Made by a program: the position numbers and the translations under genes. DNA of 64,000 nucleotides from Roseovarius litoreus. Lineage in GTDB: Bacteria > Pseudomonadota > Alphaproteobacteria > Rhodobacterales > Rhodobacteraceae. The DNA lies in contig NZ_FRCB01000009.1 in the NCBI RefSeq assembly GCF_900142765.1, positions 62,001 to 126,000 of the forward strand. Direction: 5' to 3'. Below the pieces are notes generated by a model that saw nothing but the letters and a program-made list of their open reading frames with translations, was not told the origin of the DNA and made no database searches. Positions 40,951 through 50,312 of the stretch are shown here, in pieces; position 1 is the stretch's first letter, and the number at the start of each line of letters is the position of its first letter.

Positions 40951-41910
40951 CTACCTGTAGGACGAGGGCGGCCCTCCGAAATGCTGCGCATAGACCCGCG
41001 AGAAATGCGACGAGCTGGCAAACCCCGTCGCCAGCGCGATCTCGGTCAGGCTCAGCGGCGAATTGCGCAACAGGCTCTGCGCCTTGTCCAGCCGCAACTC
41101 CCGGTAATAGCGCATCGTGGACCGGCCCAGCCTGTCCTGAAAAAGCCGGTTCAACTGCCTTGGCGACAGGCCCGCATAGGCTGCCAGCCGCTCCAGCGAC
41201 AGCGGCTCGGCCACATGCGCCTCCATCGCCTCGACCGCATCGAGGATCGCCGGGGTGTTCGATCCCACCCGATCGACCAGCCCGGCACGCTGCGGCCCGA
41301 TCGACGGGCGCACCTCGGTATGCATGAACCAGTCGCTCACCAGCCGCGCAAAGGGCGCGCCGTGATGCTGGCTTATCAGCGCGTGCATCAGATCCATCGG
41401 CGCGGTGCCCCCGGCACAGGTCACCCGATCCCGGTCGATCACGTAAAGCGTCCTCTCGATCAGCAGATGCGGCGAGATTTCGGCAAGCGCCGCGGCATGT
41501 TCCCAATGCACCGTCATCCGCCGCCCCGCCATCAGCCCGGCGCGCGCAAGGATGATCGGCCCGCCCGACACGCCGCCAAGCGGCACACCCTCGCGCGCCA
41601 GCCTCGCCAGCCATGTCATCACCCGCCGGTCGTCATATCCCGTCGGATCGCCGCCCGCGACCACGAACAGGTAATCGAGATCCAGATCGTCGCCCACCCG
41701 CGCTTGTGGCATGACCACCGCCGCACCGGAACTCGCCACCGGTTCAGGCCCGGTCGAAACATTGACCATGTCGTAAAGCACCCGGCGCGCCAACAGGTTC
41801 GCCGCGCGCATCGGCTCCACCAGCGACGCATAGGACATCATCGCGAACCCCTCGACCGGCAGAATGCCGATTCGCCGGGTGGTCACGGTTTTTGTACCAA
41901 TCTCGTCCAT
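40951..41910 (-). CDS. GlxA/AraC family transcriptional regulator, divergent from soxBDAG
   Basis: The protein joins an N-terminal GATase1/DJ-1-like domain (IGILPVEGFAMMSYASLVEPMRAANLL, VVAGGDPTGYDD, GGVSGGPIILARAGL) to a C-terminal AraC helix-turn-helix pair (LSLERLAAYAGLSPRQLNRLFQDRLGRS, LSLTEIALATGFASSSHFSRVYAQHFG). It resembles GbdR/SouR-type regulators of glycine betaine and sarcosine use. The start is uncertain: ATG 41910 gives 319 residues, ATG 41964 gives 337, and neither has a good ribosome site. A very long frame continues upstream but is antisense to soxB and rejected. Divergence from soxB suggests direct control. Confidence 0.88.
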   Translation of the reverse strand: MDEIGTKTVTTRRIGILPVEGFAMMSYASLVEPMRAANLLARRVLYDMVNVSTGPEPVASSGAAVVMPQARVGDDLDLDYLFVVAGGDPTGYDDRRVMTWLARLAREGVPLGGVSGGPIILARAGLMAGRRMTVHWEHAAALAEISPHLLIERTLYVIDRDRVTCAGGTAPMDLMHALISQHHGAPFARLVSDWFMHTEVRPSIGPQRAGLVDRVGSNTPAILDAVEAMEAHVAEPLSLERLAAYAGLSPRQLNRLFQDRLGRSTMRYYRELRLDKAQSLLRNSPLSLTEIALATGFASSSHFSRVYAQHFGGPPSSYR

Positions 41911-41997
41911 AAAATGAAAATAACCGTCCGTTTCGGAAAAGTCCATTTCTCGAAGACCGGTCATTGTAAACTGGACCACTGATAGGAAGCGATGCCA

Positions 41998-43248
41998 ATG
42001 CGCTACTCTGCATTTCGGATTTTTCGTGAGGGGCTGACCGGCAACAAGGGCTGGAAACCCGTCTGGCGCGAACCCGAGCCGAAATCCGAATACGATATCG
42101 TCATCGTCGGCGCCGGCGGGCATGGCCTTGCCACCGCCTATTATCTCGCCAAGGAATTCGGCCTGACCAATGTGGCCGTTCTGGAAAAGGGCTGGCTTGG
42201 CTCGGGCAATATCGGGCGCAACACCACCATCATCCGCTCCAACTACCTTTTGCCGGGCAACGAGCCGTTCTACGAATTCTCGCTCAAGCTCTGGGAAGGG
42301 CTGGAGCAGGATTTCAACTACAACGCCATGGTCAGCCAGCGGTCGATCCTGAACCTGTTTCACACCGATGCGCAGCGGGATGCCTTCGTGCGGCGCGGCA
42401 ACGCGATGATCCTTGCGGGCGCTGATGCCGAACTGGCCGATGCCGCGCAATTGCGCCGCGAATTGCCGTTCCTCGATTTCGACAATGCCCGCTTCCCGAT
42501 CAAGGGCGGGCTTTACCAGCGGCGCGGCGGCACGGTGCGCCACGACGCGGTCGCATGGGGCTATGCGCGCGGCGCCGACGCGCGCGGCGTCGACATCATC
42601 CAGAATTGCGAAGTGACCGGCTTCGACATCGAAAACGGCACCTGCCGTGGCGTGCAGACCACCCGGGGTGCTATCCGCGCCAAAAAGGTCGCGGTCTGCG
42701 TCGCCGGCTCGTCCAGCCGCGTGATGGAAAAGGCCGGCATGCGCCTGCCCATCGAAAGCCATGTCCTGCAGGCCTTCGTCACCGAAGGTCTCAAACCCGT
42801 GCTGCCCGGCGTCATCACCTTCGGCGCGGGTCACTTCTATGTCAGCCAGTCCGACAAGGGCGGTCTGGTCTTCGGCGGTGATATCGACGGCTACAATTCC
42901 TACGCGCAGCGCGGCAACCTGCCCGTGGTCGAGGATGTGGCCGAAGGCGGCATGGCCATCATGCCGATGATCGGCCGCGCCCGCCTCCTGCGCAGCTGGG
43001 GCGGGATCATGGACATGTCGATGGACGGCTCTCCCTTCATCGACAAGACCCATATCGGCGGGCTCTATTTCAACGGCGGCTGGTGTTACGGCGGCTTCAA
43101 GGCCACACCCGCCAGCGGCTTTTGCTACGCGCATCTTCTGGCCCGCGACACGCCGCATCCCACCGCCACCCAGATGCGGCTCGACCGCTTCATGACCGGC
43201 AACATGATCGACGAGAAGGGGCAGGGCAACCAGCCCAACCTGCATTAA
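41998..43248 (+). CDS. soxB: Sarcosine oxidase subunit beta
   Basis: The 416-residue subunit begins MRYSAFRIFREGLTGNKGW and has the FAD motif IVIVGAGGHGLATAYYLA, EKGWLGSGNIGRNTTIIRSNY and RGGTVRHDAVAWGYARGAD, the segment that holds the His covalently bound to FMN in family enzymes. The end contains NGGWCYGGFKATPASG. It oxidises sarcosine (N-methylglycine). I chose ATG 41998 because AGGAAG is 8 nt upstream; the ATG at 41992 is too close. The gene leads the soxBDAG unit. Confidence 0.95.
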   Translation: MRYSAFRIFREGLTGNKGWKPVWREPEPKSEYDIVIVGAGGHGLATAYYLAKEFGLTNVAVLEKGWLGSGNIGRNTTIIRSNYLLPGNEPFYEFSLKLWEGLEQDFNYNAMVSQRSILNLFHTDAQRDAFVRRGNAMILAGADAELADAAQLRRELPFLDFDNARFPIKGGLYQRRGGTVRHDAVAWGYARGADARGVDIIQNCEVTGFDIENGTCRGVQTTRGAIRAKKVAVCVAGSSSRVMEKAGMRLPIESHVLQAFVTEGLKPVLPGVITFGAGHFYVSQSDKGGLVFGGDIDGYNSYAQRGNLPVVEDVAEGGMAIMPMIGRARLLRSWGGIMDMSMDGSPFIDKTHIGGLYFNGGWCYGGFKATPASGFCYAHLLARDTPHPTATQMRLDRFMTGNMIDEKGQGNQPNLH

Positions 43249-43262
43249 CAAAGGCACGACAG

Positions 43263-43550
43263 ATGATCATCGACCATCCGCTTCTCGGTCCCCGCGACGC
43301 CGCCGAATTCGTCTATCTGGGCGATGTGTCGCTGATCGACCGTCCCGATTGGCAGGCCGAGGACGCGATGCAGCGTTTCCACGAATACGGCTATCTGCGC
43401 GACAACCCCGCCGGTCTGCACCGCGAGCTGTGGTATCACGAACAGGGCGACCGCTCGTGGCTCGTGGTGACCCGCGACACCGTCACGCATGAGATCACAT
43501 CGGTCGAACTGGCCCGCGACGTGGCCCGCCAACGGGGGCGCAGCAAATGA
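43263..43550 (+). CDS. soxD: Sarcosine oxidase subunit delta, zinc site altered
   Basis: The 95-residue protein has the SoxD pattern HPLLGPRDAAEFVYLGD...LHRELWYHEQGDRSWLVVTRDTVTHEI. Compared with the canonical DCPNCGPR...WxHxxGC, the zinc ligands are changed: Cys6 is His5, Cys9 is Leu8, Cys63 is Asp63, and only His59 is kept. So the bound zinc of the classical enzyme is probably weak or absent. The gene lies between soxB and soxA, overlaps soxA by 4 nt and has a normal length, so it is not a pseudogene. Confidence 0.92.
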   Translation: MIIDHPLLGPRDAAEFVYLGDVSLIDRPDWQAEDAMQRFHEYGYLRDNPAGLHRELWYHEQGDRSWLVVTRDTVTHEITSVELARDVARQRGRSK

Positions 43551-46495
43551 GCCAGAAGAACCGCATCGCCGCCGGTCAGGTCGACCGCGCCACCGAACTC
43601 AGCTTCCGCTTCAACGACACCTGGATGAAGGGCCATCCCGGCGACACGCTCGCCTCCGCGCTTCTGGCCAACGGGCAGCGCCTTGTGGGCCGCTCGTTCA
43701 AGTATCACCGCCCGCGCGGCATCCTCACCGCCGGCTCCGAGGAACCCAACGCCCTCGTGCAACTCCGTTCCGGCGCCCATCAGGAGCCGAACACCCGCGC
43801 CACCACGGTCGAGCTCTTCGACGGCCTGACCGCCACCAGCCAGAACCATCGCGGCTCGCTCGAGTTCGATCTGATGGCCGTGACCGATCTTCTGTCGCCC
43901 TTCCTCTCGGCGGGCTTCTACTACAAGACCTTCATGTGGCCGCGCGCCTTCTGGGAAAAGCTTTACGAGCCGGTGATCCGCGCCTCGGCGGGCCTTGGCA
44001 GCCTGTCGATGAAGGACGACCCCGACCGCTATGACAAGGGCTTCGCCCATTGCGACCTTCTGGTGATCGGCGCCGGTCCCTCGGGTCTTGCCGCCGCTCT
44101 GGCCGCTGGCCGGGCCGGTGCGCGGGTGATCCTCGCTGACGAGGATTTCCGCCCCGGTGGCCGCCTCAACGCCGAGACGCTCGAAATCGACGGCATGCCC
44201 GGCGCCGATTGGGCCGCAGGCGTGGTGGCCGAACTGGCCGCGATGGACAATGTCCGCCTGATGACCCGCACCACGGTCTATGGCGCCTACGATCACGGCA
44301 CCTACGGCGCTCTGGAACGCTGCACTGATCACCTGGCCGATGCGGGCGGCAAGCCGCGCCAGATCCTCTGGCGGATCTATTCGAAACGCGCCGTGCTGAC
44401 CGCTGGCGCCACCGAGCGCCCCATCGCCTTTGGCAACAACGACCGTCCCGGCATCATGCTGGCCGGTGCCGTGCGCGCCTATCTCAACCGCTACGGCGTG
44501 ACCCCGGGTCACGAGGTCGCGGTGTTCACCAATAACGACGACGGCTGGCGCACCGCCGCCGATCTGGCGGCGCGCGGCGTTCATGTGCCCGCCGTGATCG
44601 ACAGCCGCGATGCCCCCGCCCCCCTCGACGTGCCCGGTGCGCGCCATATCCGTGGCGTGGGCGTGGTGGATACCGTGGGCCGCAAGGGGATCAAGTCGAT
44701 CACCCTCACCGATGGTCAGGTGATCCCCGTCGATTGCCTTGCCGTCTCGGGTGGCTGGAACCCCAATGTTCACCTCACCTGCCACCAGCGCGGTCGCCCC
44801 GTCTGGCGTGACGACATCAACGCCTTCGTGCCCGGTGACGCCCTGCCGCCCGGCATGGCCGTGGCCGGTGCCGCCAATGGCGCGCTCACCCTTGCCGCCG
44901 CTCTGGCCGAGGGGCAGGCCACCGCCAATGCCCAGATCGAACAGCTCGGCTTCACCGCCAGCCACACCGCCACACCCCGCGCCGAGGATGAGCCGCATCG
45001 CGGCGCCGCCTTCTGGCATGTGCGCGAAAGCACCAAGCGCGCCTGGCTCGATCAGCAGAACGATGTGACCGTCAAGGACGTCAAGCAATCCTACCGCGAA
45101 GGCTTCCGCGCGGTCGAACATCTCAAGCGCTACACCACGCTTGGCATGGCCACCGATCAGGGCAAGACCGCCAATATCCCGGCCCTTGCGATCATGGCCG
45201 AATGCACCGGCAAGACGATCCCCGAAACCGGCACCACGATCTTCCGCCCGCCCTACACGCCCGTGCCCTTGGGTGCGCTTGGTGGCCGGTCCCGTGGCCG
45301 CGATTTCCGCCCCTACCGCCTGACGCCCTCGCATCAATGGGCCAAGGAAAACGGCGCCACCTTCGTCGAGGTGGGCAACTGGCTGCGCGCCCAGTGGTAT
45401 GCCCGCCCCGGTGAGCAGGGCTGGCGCGACAGCGTCGACCGCGAGGTGACGGCCACCCGCAATTCCGTCGGCATCTGCGACGTGACCACCCTTGGCAAGA
45501 TCGACATTCAGGGCCGCGACGCGGGCGAGTTTCTCAACCGCATCTACTGCAACGGATTCGCCACGCTGGCCGTGGGCAAGGTCCGCTACGGGCTGATGCT
45601 GCGCGAGGATGGCATCGCCTATGACGACGGCACCACCGCGCGGATGTCCGAAAATCACTACGTGATGACCACCACCACGGCCAATGCCGTGCTGGTGTTC
45701 CGCCGGCTGGAATTCGCGCGCCAGTGCCTCTGGCCCGATCTGGATGTGCACCTGATCTCGACCACCGATGGCTGGGCGCAATTCGCCGTCGCCGGTCCCA
45801 ATGCCCGCAACCTTTTGCGCAAGGTGATCGACGCCGAGCATGACATCTCGAACGAGGCGTTCCCCTTCATGGCCTGCGGCGAGGTGACGGTCTGCAGCGG
45901 CACGCCCGCGCGGCTCTTCCGGATCTCCTTCTCGGGGGAACTGGCCTATGAAATCGCCGTTCCCGCGCGCTATGGCAACGCCATGATGGGCGTGCTGATG
46001 CAAGCCGGGGCCGAATATGACGCCACCCCCTACGGCACCGAGGCGCTTAGCGTCATGCGCATCGAAAAGGGCCATGCGGCAGGCAATGAACTCAACGGTC
46101 AGACCACCGCGCATAATCTTGGCATGGGCCGCATGGTCAGCCAGAAAAAGGACAGCATCGGCGCCGTGCTCAGCCAACGCCCCGAGATGATCCGCGACGA
46201 CGCGATCAAGCTGGTGGGCTTCCGGCCGGTCAACCGCGCCGACAAGCTGGCGGCAGGCTCGCATTTCATCACGCGCGGCGACAAGGCCAGTATGGACAAC
46301 GATCAGGGCTGGATGACCTCGGTGGCCTATTCGCCCTCTCTGGGCCATTCCATCGGCCTCGGCTTCATCAAGCGCGGCGATCAGCGCCAAGGCGAGATCG
46401 TCCGCGCCGTCAACCCGCTCATGGGCAGCGAGATTGAGGTCGAGATCGTCTCGGCCCATTTCATCGACCCGGAAGGAGAGCGCCTCCGTGCCTGA
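43547..46495 (+). CDS. soxA: Sarcosine oxidase subunit alpha
   Basis: The 982-residue protein has an N-terminal segment of ferredoxin-like fold (FNDTWMKGHPGDTLASALLANG, KYHRPRGILTAGSEEPNALVQL), a Rossmann domain near residue 165 (LLVIGAGPSGLAAALAAGRAGARVI), and a GcvT-like folate-binding C-terminal half from about residue 600 (ATRNSVGICDVTTLGKIDIQGRDAGEFLNRIY, SFSGELAYEIAVPARYG). It binds NAD+ and tetrahydrofolate, so released one-carbon units can become 5,10-methylene-THF. It overlaps soxD at the start and soxG at the end. Confidence 0.95.
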   Translation: MSQKNRIAAGQVDRATELSFRFNDTWMKGHPGDTLASALLANGQRLVGRSFKYHRPRGILTAGSEEPNALVQLRSGAHQEPNTRATTVELFDGLTATSQNHRGSLEFDLMAVTDLLSPFLSAGFYYKTFMWPRAFWEKLYEPVIRASAGLGSLSMKDDPDRYDKGFAHCDLLVIGAGPSGLAAALAAGRAGARVILADEDFRPGGRLNAETLEIDGMPGADWAAGVVAELAAMDNVRLMTRTTVYGAYDHGTYGALERCTDHLADAGGKPRQILWRIYSKRAVLTAGATERPIAFGNNDRPGIMLAGAVRAYLNRYGVTPGHEVAVFTNNDDGWRTAADLAARGVHVPAVIDSRDAPAPLDVPGARHIRGVGVVDTVGRKGIKSITLTDGQVIPVDCLAVSGGWNPNVHLTCHQRGRPVWRDDINAFVPGDALPPGMAVAGAANGALTLAAALAEGQATANAQIEQLGFTASHTATPRAEDEPHRGAAFWHVRESTKRAWLDQQNDVTVKDVKQSYREGFRAVEHLKRYTTLGMATDQGKTANIPALAIMAECTGKTIPETGTTIFRPPYTPVPLGALGGRSRGRDFRPYRLTPSHQWAKENGATFVEVGNWLRAQWYARPGEQGWRDSVDREVTATRNSVGICDVTTLGKIDIQGRDAGEFLNRIYCNGFATLAVGKVRYGLMLREDGIAYDDGTTARMSENHYVMTTTTANAVLVFRRLEFARQCLWPDLDVHLISTTDGWAQFAVAGPNARNLLRKVIDAEHDISNEAFPFMACGEVTVCSGTPARLFRISFSGELAYEIAVPARYGNAMMGVLMQAGAEYDATPYGTEALSVMRIEKGHAAGNELNGQTTAHNLGMGRMVSQKKDSIGAVLSQRPEMIRDDAIKLVGFRPVNRADKLAAGSHFITRGDKASMDNDQGWMTSVAYSPSLGHSIGLGFIKRGDQRQGEIVRAVNPLMGSEIEVEIVSAHFIDPEGERLRA

Positions 46496-47060
46496 CCTGA
46501 CCCTCACCCTCACCTCCGCGCCGCCGCTTGCAGGCTATGACACCACCTTCGGCAATCTGAGCCTGACCGCGCCCGCCGATCTGGCGATCGTGTCGCTGGC
46601 CCTCCCCCTCGGCGCCGAGGACGCCGCCAAGAAGGCGATCAAATCGGCCTATGGCATCGACCTGCCCGATCCGGGGAAATCGGCGGTCTCCAAGGAAGGC
46701 GCGCGGCTGGTCCGGCTGGGGCTGGACATGGCTCTGGTGATCTTCACCCATGCCACCCCCGATGCCGAACGCGTCGTGGCGGGCAAGCTCAAGGGCAAGG
46801 TCTACACCACCGATCAGACCGATGTCTGGACCGGCCTGTCGCTGAGCGGTCCGCGCGCCCGTGTGGCGTTGGAACGGATCTGCCCGATTGATCTGCACCC
46901 GGATGCCTTTGCCGAAAACGATGCCGCGCGGACCGTGATGGAACATCTGGGCGCGCTCATCATCCGCACCGGGCCTGACGCGTTCCTTCTTTTATCCGCC
47001 AGTTCCTCCGCAGGCTCTTTCCTGCATGCCATCGAAACCTCGATCGAAAACATCACTTAA
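46488..47060 (+). CDS. soxG: Sarcosine oxidase subunit gamma
   Basis: The 190-residue protein starts at GTG 46488, set by the strong ribosome site GGAAGGAGAG (46471-46480) 7 nt upstream, and overlaps the soxA stop by 8 nt. It shows the GcvT-like fold of SoxG: YTTDQTDVWTGLSLSGPRARVALERICPIDLHPDAF and IIRTGPDAFLLLSASSSAGSFLHAIETS. In the heterotetramer it supports the alpha subunit. The sequence MPDLTLTLTSAPPLAGYD at the N terminus is diverged. It ends the operon. Confidence 0.92.
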   Translation: MPDLTLTLTSAPPLAGYDTTFGNLSLTAPADLAIVSLALPLGAEDAAKKAIKSAYGIDLPDPGKSAVSKEGARLVRLGLDMALVIFTHATPDAERVVAGKLKGKVYTTDQTDVWTGLSLSGPRARVALERICPIDLHPDAFAENDAARTVMEHLGALIIRTGPDAFLLLSASSSAGSFLHAIETSIENIT

Positions 47061-47114
47061 GCCAACCACGCGGAATTCAGGGCTCCGTGTCACAACAGGG
47101 AAAGGAAGATAACC

Positions 47115-48110
47115 ATGTATCTTGAAAACCTGGAACCAGCCCCCTCCGCCGCTGTCGGCACCAGCAATGCCCGTCGCAGCCTGTCGGGAGATTTCGTGTT
47201 TCTCAGTCAGGACAGCGGCGTGGCCTATGCCGCCGAAGCCTGCATCGACGTGCTGCGCTCCGCGAACCGGCTTCTGGGTCACGAGGCCTATGGCTGGACG
47301 CATCTGCGCGCCGACGATCACGCCTGCGACGCCGCGCCGATCTGTGGCCCCGACCAGACGCTTGTCCTGATCGGCGGCACCGAGCATCCTTGGCGCCCCG
47401 CCAAATCCCACCTCACCGCCCTGCGCGCCTGCATCCGCAACGCCGCCCGCGTCTGCGTCGTCGGCTCCGCCGTCTTCGTGCCGCTGGCCGCCGGCGTGCT
47501 GGGGACCAAGCGCCTTGCCGTGCACCCCAATTTCCGCCCCGGCGTCGAGGAAACGGGCCGTGGTCTGGACCTGGCCCAAGGCGCCACCTGCCACCATAAC
47601 GCGCTGAGCAGCGCCATCAGCCCTGCCGCCGCCATGCGCATGATCGTCGAGCTGGTGGGCGCGCGCGACGGCGAATTCACCCGCGCCGCCCTGTCGCGAT
47701 ATCTCGGCCTCAGCGAACCCGAGGCCGAAACCGGCGCCGGCGAACACTGGCGCTACAAGCGCATGGCCCAGGGCGACGAGGTGATCGGCGACGCGCTGCA
47801 GATCATGCTCGACCATCTCGAGGATACCCTGACCGTCGGTCAGATCGCAGGCCTCCTCGACGTCTCCCCCCGCAAGCTCGAACGCGGCTTCCGCGATCTG
47901 CTCGAACAGACCCCCCTCAAGGTCTATCGCGATCTGCGGCTCGATCGCGCCCACAGCCTTCTCGCCCAGACCTCCCTGCCGGTGAACGAAGTCTCCGTGG
48001 CCTGCGGGTTTTCCAACGTCACCCTGATGAAGAAATGGTTCACCCGCAAATACGGCCAAACCCCCGATCAGGTCCGCCGCCACGCCTTTGCCGGCAGCGC
48101 CGCCGCCTGA
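47115..48110 (+). CDS. GlxA/AraC family transcriptional regulator, downstream of soxG
   Basis: The 331-residue protein has a GATase1-like N-terminal domain (DFVFLSQDSGVAYAAEACIDVLRSANRLLG, LVLIGGTEHPW, CVVGSAVFVPLAAGVL) and a C-terminal AraC domain (LTVGQIAGLLDVSPRKLERGFRDLLEQTPLKVYRDLRLDRA, LPVNEVSVACGFSNVTLMKKWFTRKYG). It follows soxG by 54 nt on the same strand with its own AAGGAAG. With the divergent regulator upstream of soxB, it makes a pair around the sox genes. It is not close in sequence to the other. Confidence 0.9.
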   Translation: MYLENLEPAPSAAVGTSNARRSLSGDFVFLSQDSGVAYAAEACIDVLRSANRLLGHEAYGWTHLRADDHACDAAPICGPDQTLVLIGGTEHPWRPAKSHLTALRACIRNAARVCVVGSAVFVPLAAGVLGTKRLAVHPNFRPGVEETGRGLDLAQGATCHHNALSSAISPAAAMRMIVELVGARDGEFTRAALSRYLGLSEPEAETGAGEHWRYKRMAQGDEVIGDALQIMLDHLEDTLTVGQIAGLLDVSPRKLERGFRDLLEQTPLKVYRDLRLDRAHSLLAQTSLPVNEVSVACGFSNVTLMKKWFTRKYGQTPDQVRRHAFAGSAAA

Positions 48111-48209
48111 TCCGCCCCGCGCATGGGGGCGCGCCGGATGACGTGCGCCCTTGCCAGCCTCATCCCCCTTTGATTTAACCGGCCCGGACCCAACATACCG
48201 GAGGCCGGC

Positions 48210-49502
48210 ATGGTCGACATCGCCACCCGCGTCTACAATCACCGCTGGAAGATGGACCCGATCGTCCGCTCCCTGATCGACACCGATTTCTACAAGCTGC
48301 TGATGTGTCAGTCGGTCTTTCGCAACAAGCCCGACACCATCGTCACGTTCAGCCTCATCAACCGCACCAAATCCGTCCGCCTGGCCGAGCTGATCGACGA
48401 GGGCGAGCTGCGCGCGCAACTCGATCACATACGCTCTCTCTCGCTCAGCCGGGGGGAATCCACATGGCTGCGGGGCAACACATTCTATGGCCAACGCCAG
48501 ATGTTCACCCCCGAATTCATGGAATGGTTCGAGGCCCTCCGCCTGCCGCCCTACCATCTCGAAAAGCGCGACGGCCAATACGAACTCACCTTCGAAGGCA
48601 AATGGCCCGAGGTCATGCTGTGGGAAATTCCCGCCCTCTCCGTCCTGATGGAGCTGCGCGCCCGCGCCGTTCTCGGCCGTATGGAGAAATTCGAACTGCA
48701 GGTGCTCTATGCCCGAGCCATGACCAAGCTGTGGGAAAAGGTCGAACGCCTGCGCCCGCTCCCCGATCTGCGCATCGCCGATTTCGGCACCCGCCGCCGC
48801 CATTCCTTCCTCTGGCAGGACTGGTGCGTGCAGGCCATGCGCGAGGGCCTGGGCGACGGTTTCGTCGGCACCTCCAACTGCCTGATCGCCAAGAACCGCG
48901 ATCTCGAGGCGATCGGCACCAACGCCCATGAACTGCCCATGGTCTATGCCGCCCTGGCCGAAACCGACGCCGAACTGGCGCAGGCCCCCTACAAGGTGCT
49001 GGCCGACTGGCACGAGGAGCATTCGGGCAATCTGCGCATCATCCTTCCCGATACATACGGCACCGAAGGGTTCTTGCGCGCCGCGCCCGACTGGCTGGCC
49101 GGCTGGACAGGCATCCGCATCGATTCCGGCGATCCGGCAACCGGCGCCGAGGTGGCGATCCGCTGGTGGCAGGACCGTGGCGAGGATCCCCGCAAGAAAC
49201 TCATCATCTTCTCCGACGGTCTGGACGCCGACAAGATCATCGAACTGCACCGCCGCTTCCATGGCCGCGTCAAACTCAGCTTCGGCTGGGGCACGCTGCT
49301 GACCAACGATTTCCGTGGCCTGACCGAAGGCGACGCCCTCGCGCCCTTTTCGCTGGTCTGCAAGGCGGTGGCCGCCGATGGCCACCCCACCGTCAAACTC
49401 TCCGACAACCCCAACAAGGCAATGGGCCCGGCTGACGAAGTCGCCCGCTACAAACGCGTCTTCGGCGTGGGCCAGCAAGAGGCGATGGCGGTTGAGGTTT
49501 AG
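48210..49502 (+). CDS. pncB: Nicotinate phosphoribosyltransferase
   Basis: The 430-residue enzyme has [66 protein letters not shown], the GTSNCLIAK segment, [34 protein letters not shown], and [11 protein letters not shown], all PncB motifs, and the phosphate-binding loop near the end. It makes nicotinate mononucleotide in NAD salvage, with ATP-dependent phosphoribosyl transfer. GGAGGCCGGC precedes ATG 48210. It is alone on its strand before the convergent NYN gene. Confidence 0.95.
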   Translation: MVDIATRVYNHRWKMDPIVRSLIDTDFYKLLMCQSVFRNKPDTIVTFSLINRTKSVRLAELIDEGELRAQLDHIRSLSLSRGESTWLRGNTFYGQRQMFTPEFMEWFEALRLPPYHLEKRDGQYELTFEGKWPEVMLWEIPALSVLMELRARAVLGRMEKFELQVLYARAMTKLWEKVERLRPLPDLRIADFGTRRRHSFLWQDWCVQAMREGLGDGFVGTSNCLIAKNRDLEAIGTNAHELPMVYAALAETDAELAQAPYKVLADWHEEHSGNLRIILPDTYGTEGFLRAAPDWLAGWTGIRIDSGDPATGAEVAIRWWQDRGEDPRKKLIIFSDGLDADKIIELHRRFHGRVKLSFGWGTLLTNDFRGLTEGDALAPFSLVCKAVAADGHPTVKLSDNPNKAMGPADEVARYKRVFGVGQQEAMAVEV

Positions 49503-49506
49503 GGTA

Positions 49507-50121
49507 TCAAATGAAACCGTCAGTATGAGCTTTTAGCTCTCGTTTCACACCGTGATCCATATGGGCGAGTATGACTCGCACGCCCTCGCGGCGCGCGAAT
49601 TTGAAAGCGGGTATGAAGTCGCTGTCCCCAGTTACAACAACGATTGTCCGAACCATTTGGCGTAAAGACAATCGGGCAATATCCAGACCGATCCTGAGAT
49701 CAACGCCCTTTTGTTCTATGTCGAGCATGAAGTCTTTTTCTTCCAAAGGCCGACTGGCCAGATCATCTTGGTGCATAACCCTATAGTTGAGTTTGTAACC
49801 TCTCGGCGACAGCTCTCCGGCGCGCAAAGATATGTTTGGCTGCAGTTCCAATTTTTGGAGAAATGCTTTGTTGCGCGTAAATACGTCTGTTTCTGCAAGA
49901 TTTACCGTTTGTTTTGTCACAGGGTGCTTCACTTTACCCGATGCAGGATACGCATCGTAATAATACGTCCTAAGTAACTCAAATCCCGAAAGAAGTTCAT
50001 TTTCTTTCAGCTCATCGATCGCGTGTAAAACGTCGTCTACATCCGGCGTTTTATTCAGGCGCTGTTTCAGTTTTCTTGTGAAAAAACCACCATCAATCAA
50101 TATCGCATATCGATGATCCAT
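49507..50121 (-). CDS. NYN domain protein (PIN-like ribonuclease), horizontally acquired character
   Basis: The 204-residue protein shows the NYN/LabA-like fold: YAILIDGGFF (Asp), KGVDLRIGLDIARLSL (two acidic residues) and VVVTGDSDFIPAFKFARREGVRVIL, the four-acid metal site of PIN-like RNases. Codon use is visibly richer in A+T than in neighbouring genes, a sign of transfer. Start ATG 50121 is preceded by an inverted repeat overlapping the putative ribosome site. The gene may act on RNA in a defence-like role, but that is inference; it has no known partner beyond the adjacent ParDE pair. Confidence 0.87.
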   Translation of the reverse strand: MDHRYAILIDGGFFTRKLKQRLNKTPDVDDVLHAIDELKENELLSGFELLRTYYYDAYPASGKVKHPVTKQTVNLAETDVFTRNKAFLQKLELQPNISLRAGELSPRGYKLNYRVMHQDDLASRPLEEKDFMLDIEQKGVDLRIGLDIARLSLRQMVRTIVVVTGDSDFIPAFKFARREGVRVILAHMDHGVKRELKAHTDGFI

Positions 50122-50131
50122 GAAAAAAATC

Positions 50132-50194
50132 GACTCCGTACATTCGCGTTATGGTTGCCCATAAACTTTGATAAACGGCGAATGGTACGGAGTC
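50132..50194 (-). promoter_or_regulatory. Long inverted repeat in the NYN leader
   Basis: GACTCCGTAC (50132-50141) and GTACGGAGTC (50185-50194) are a perfect 10-bp pair, and ATTCGC-GTT (50142-50150) continues imperfectly against AACGGCGAATG (50174-50184). The dyad begins 11 bp before the NYN start codon on the minus strand and includes GGAG, the only ribosome-site-like tract, in one arm. It may be an operator or an RNA hairpin that masks translation. Confidence 0.55.
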
Positions 50195-50312
50195 TATTTT
50201 TGTATTCAGAGATTTTCCAATCTCTATGGGCAGCATATAAGAAAGAATGGGAGAATGTGTAGAGTCAAAAATGCAACACCTTCGGCGCCGACGATTCGCA
50301 CAGAGCGGTACT

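Noticed and set aside
41911..43257. Upstream extension of the minus-strand GlxA regulator to about 768 codons
   Set aside because: The extra part is antisense to soxB and soxD and has no family features; the GATase1 domain begins at the chosen start.
43436..46513. 1025-codon minus-strand frame opposite soxA
   Set aside because: Wholly antisense to soxA, which has full family motifs; no ribosome site or recognisable domain.
46992..49478. 828-codon minus-strand frame opposite the second GlxA regulator and pncB
   Set aside because: Antisense shadow over two convincing genes.
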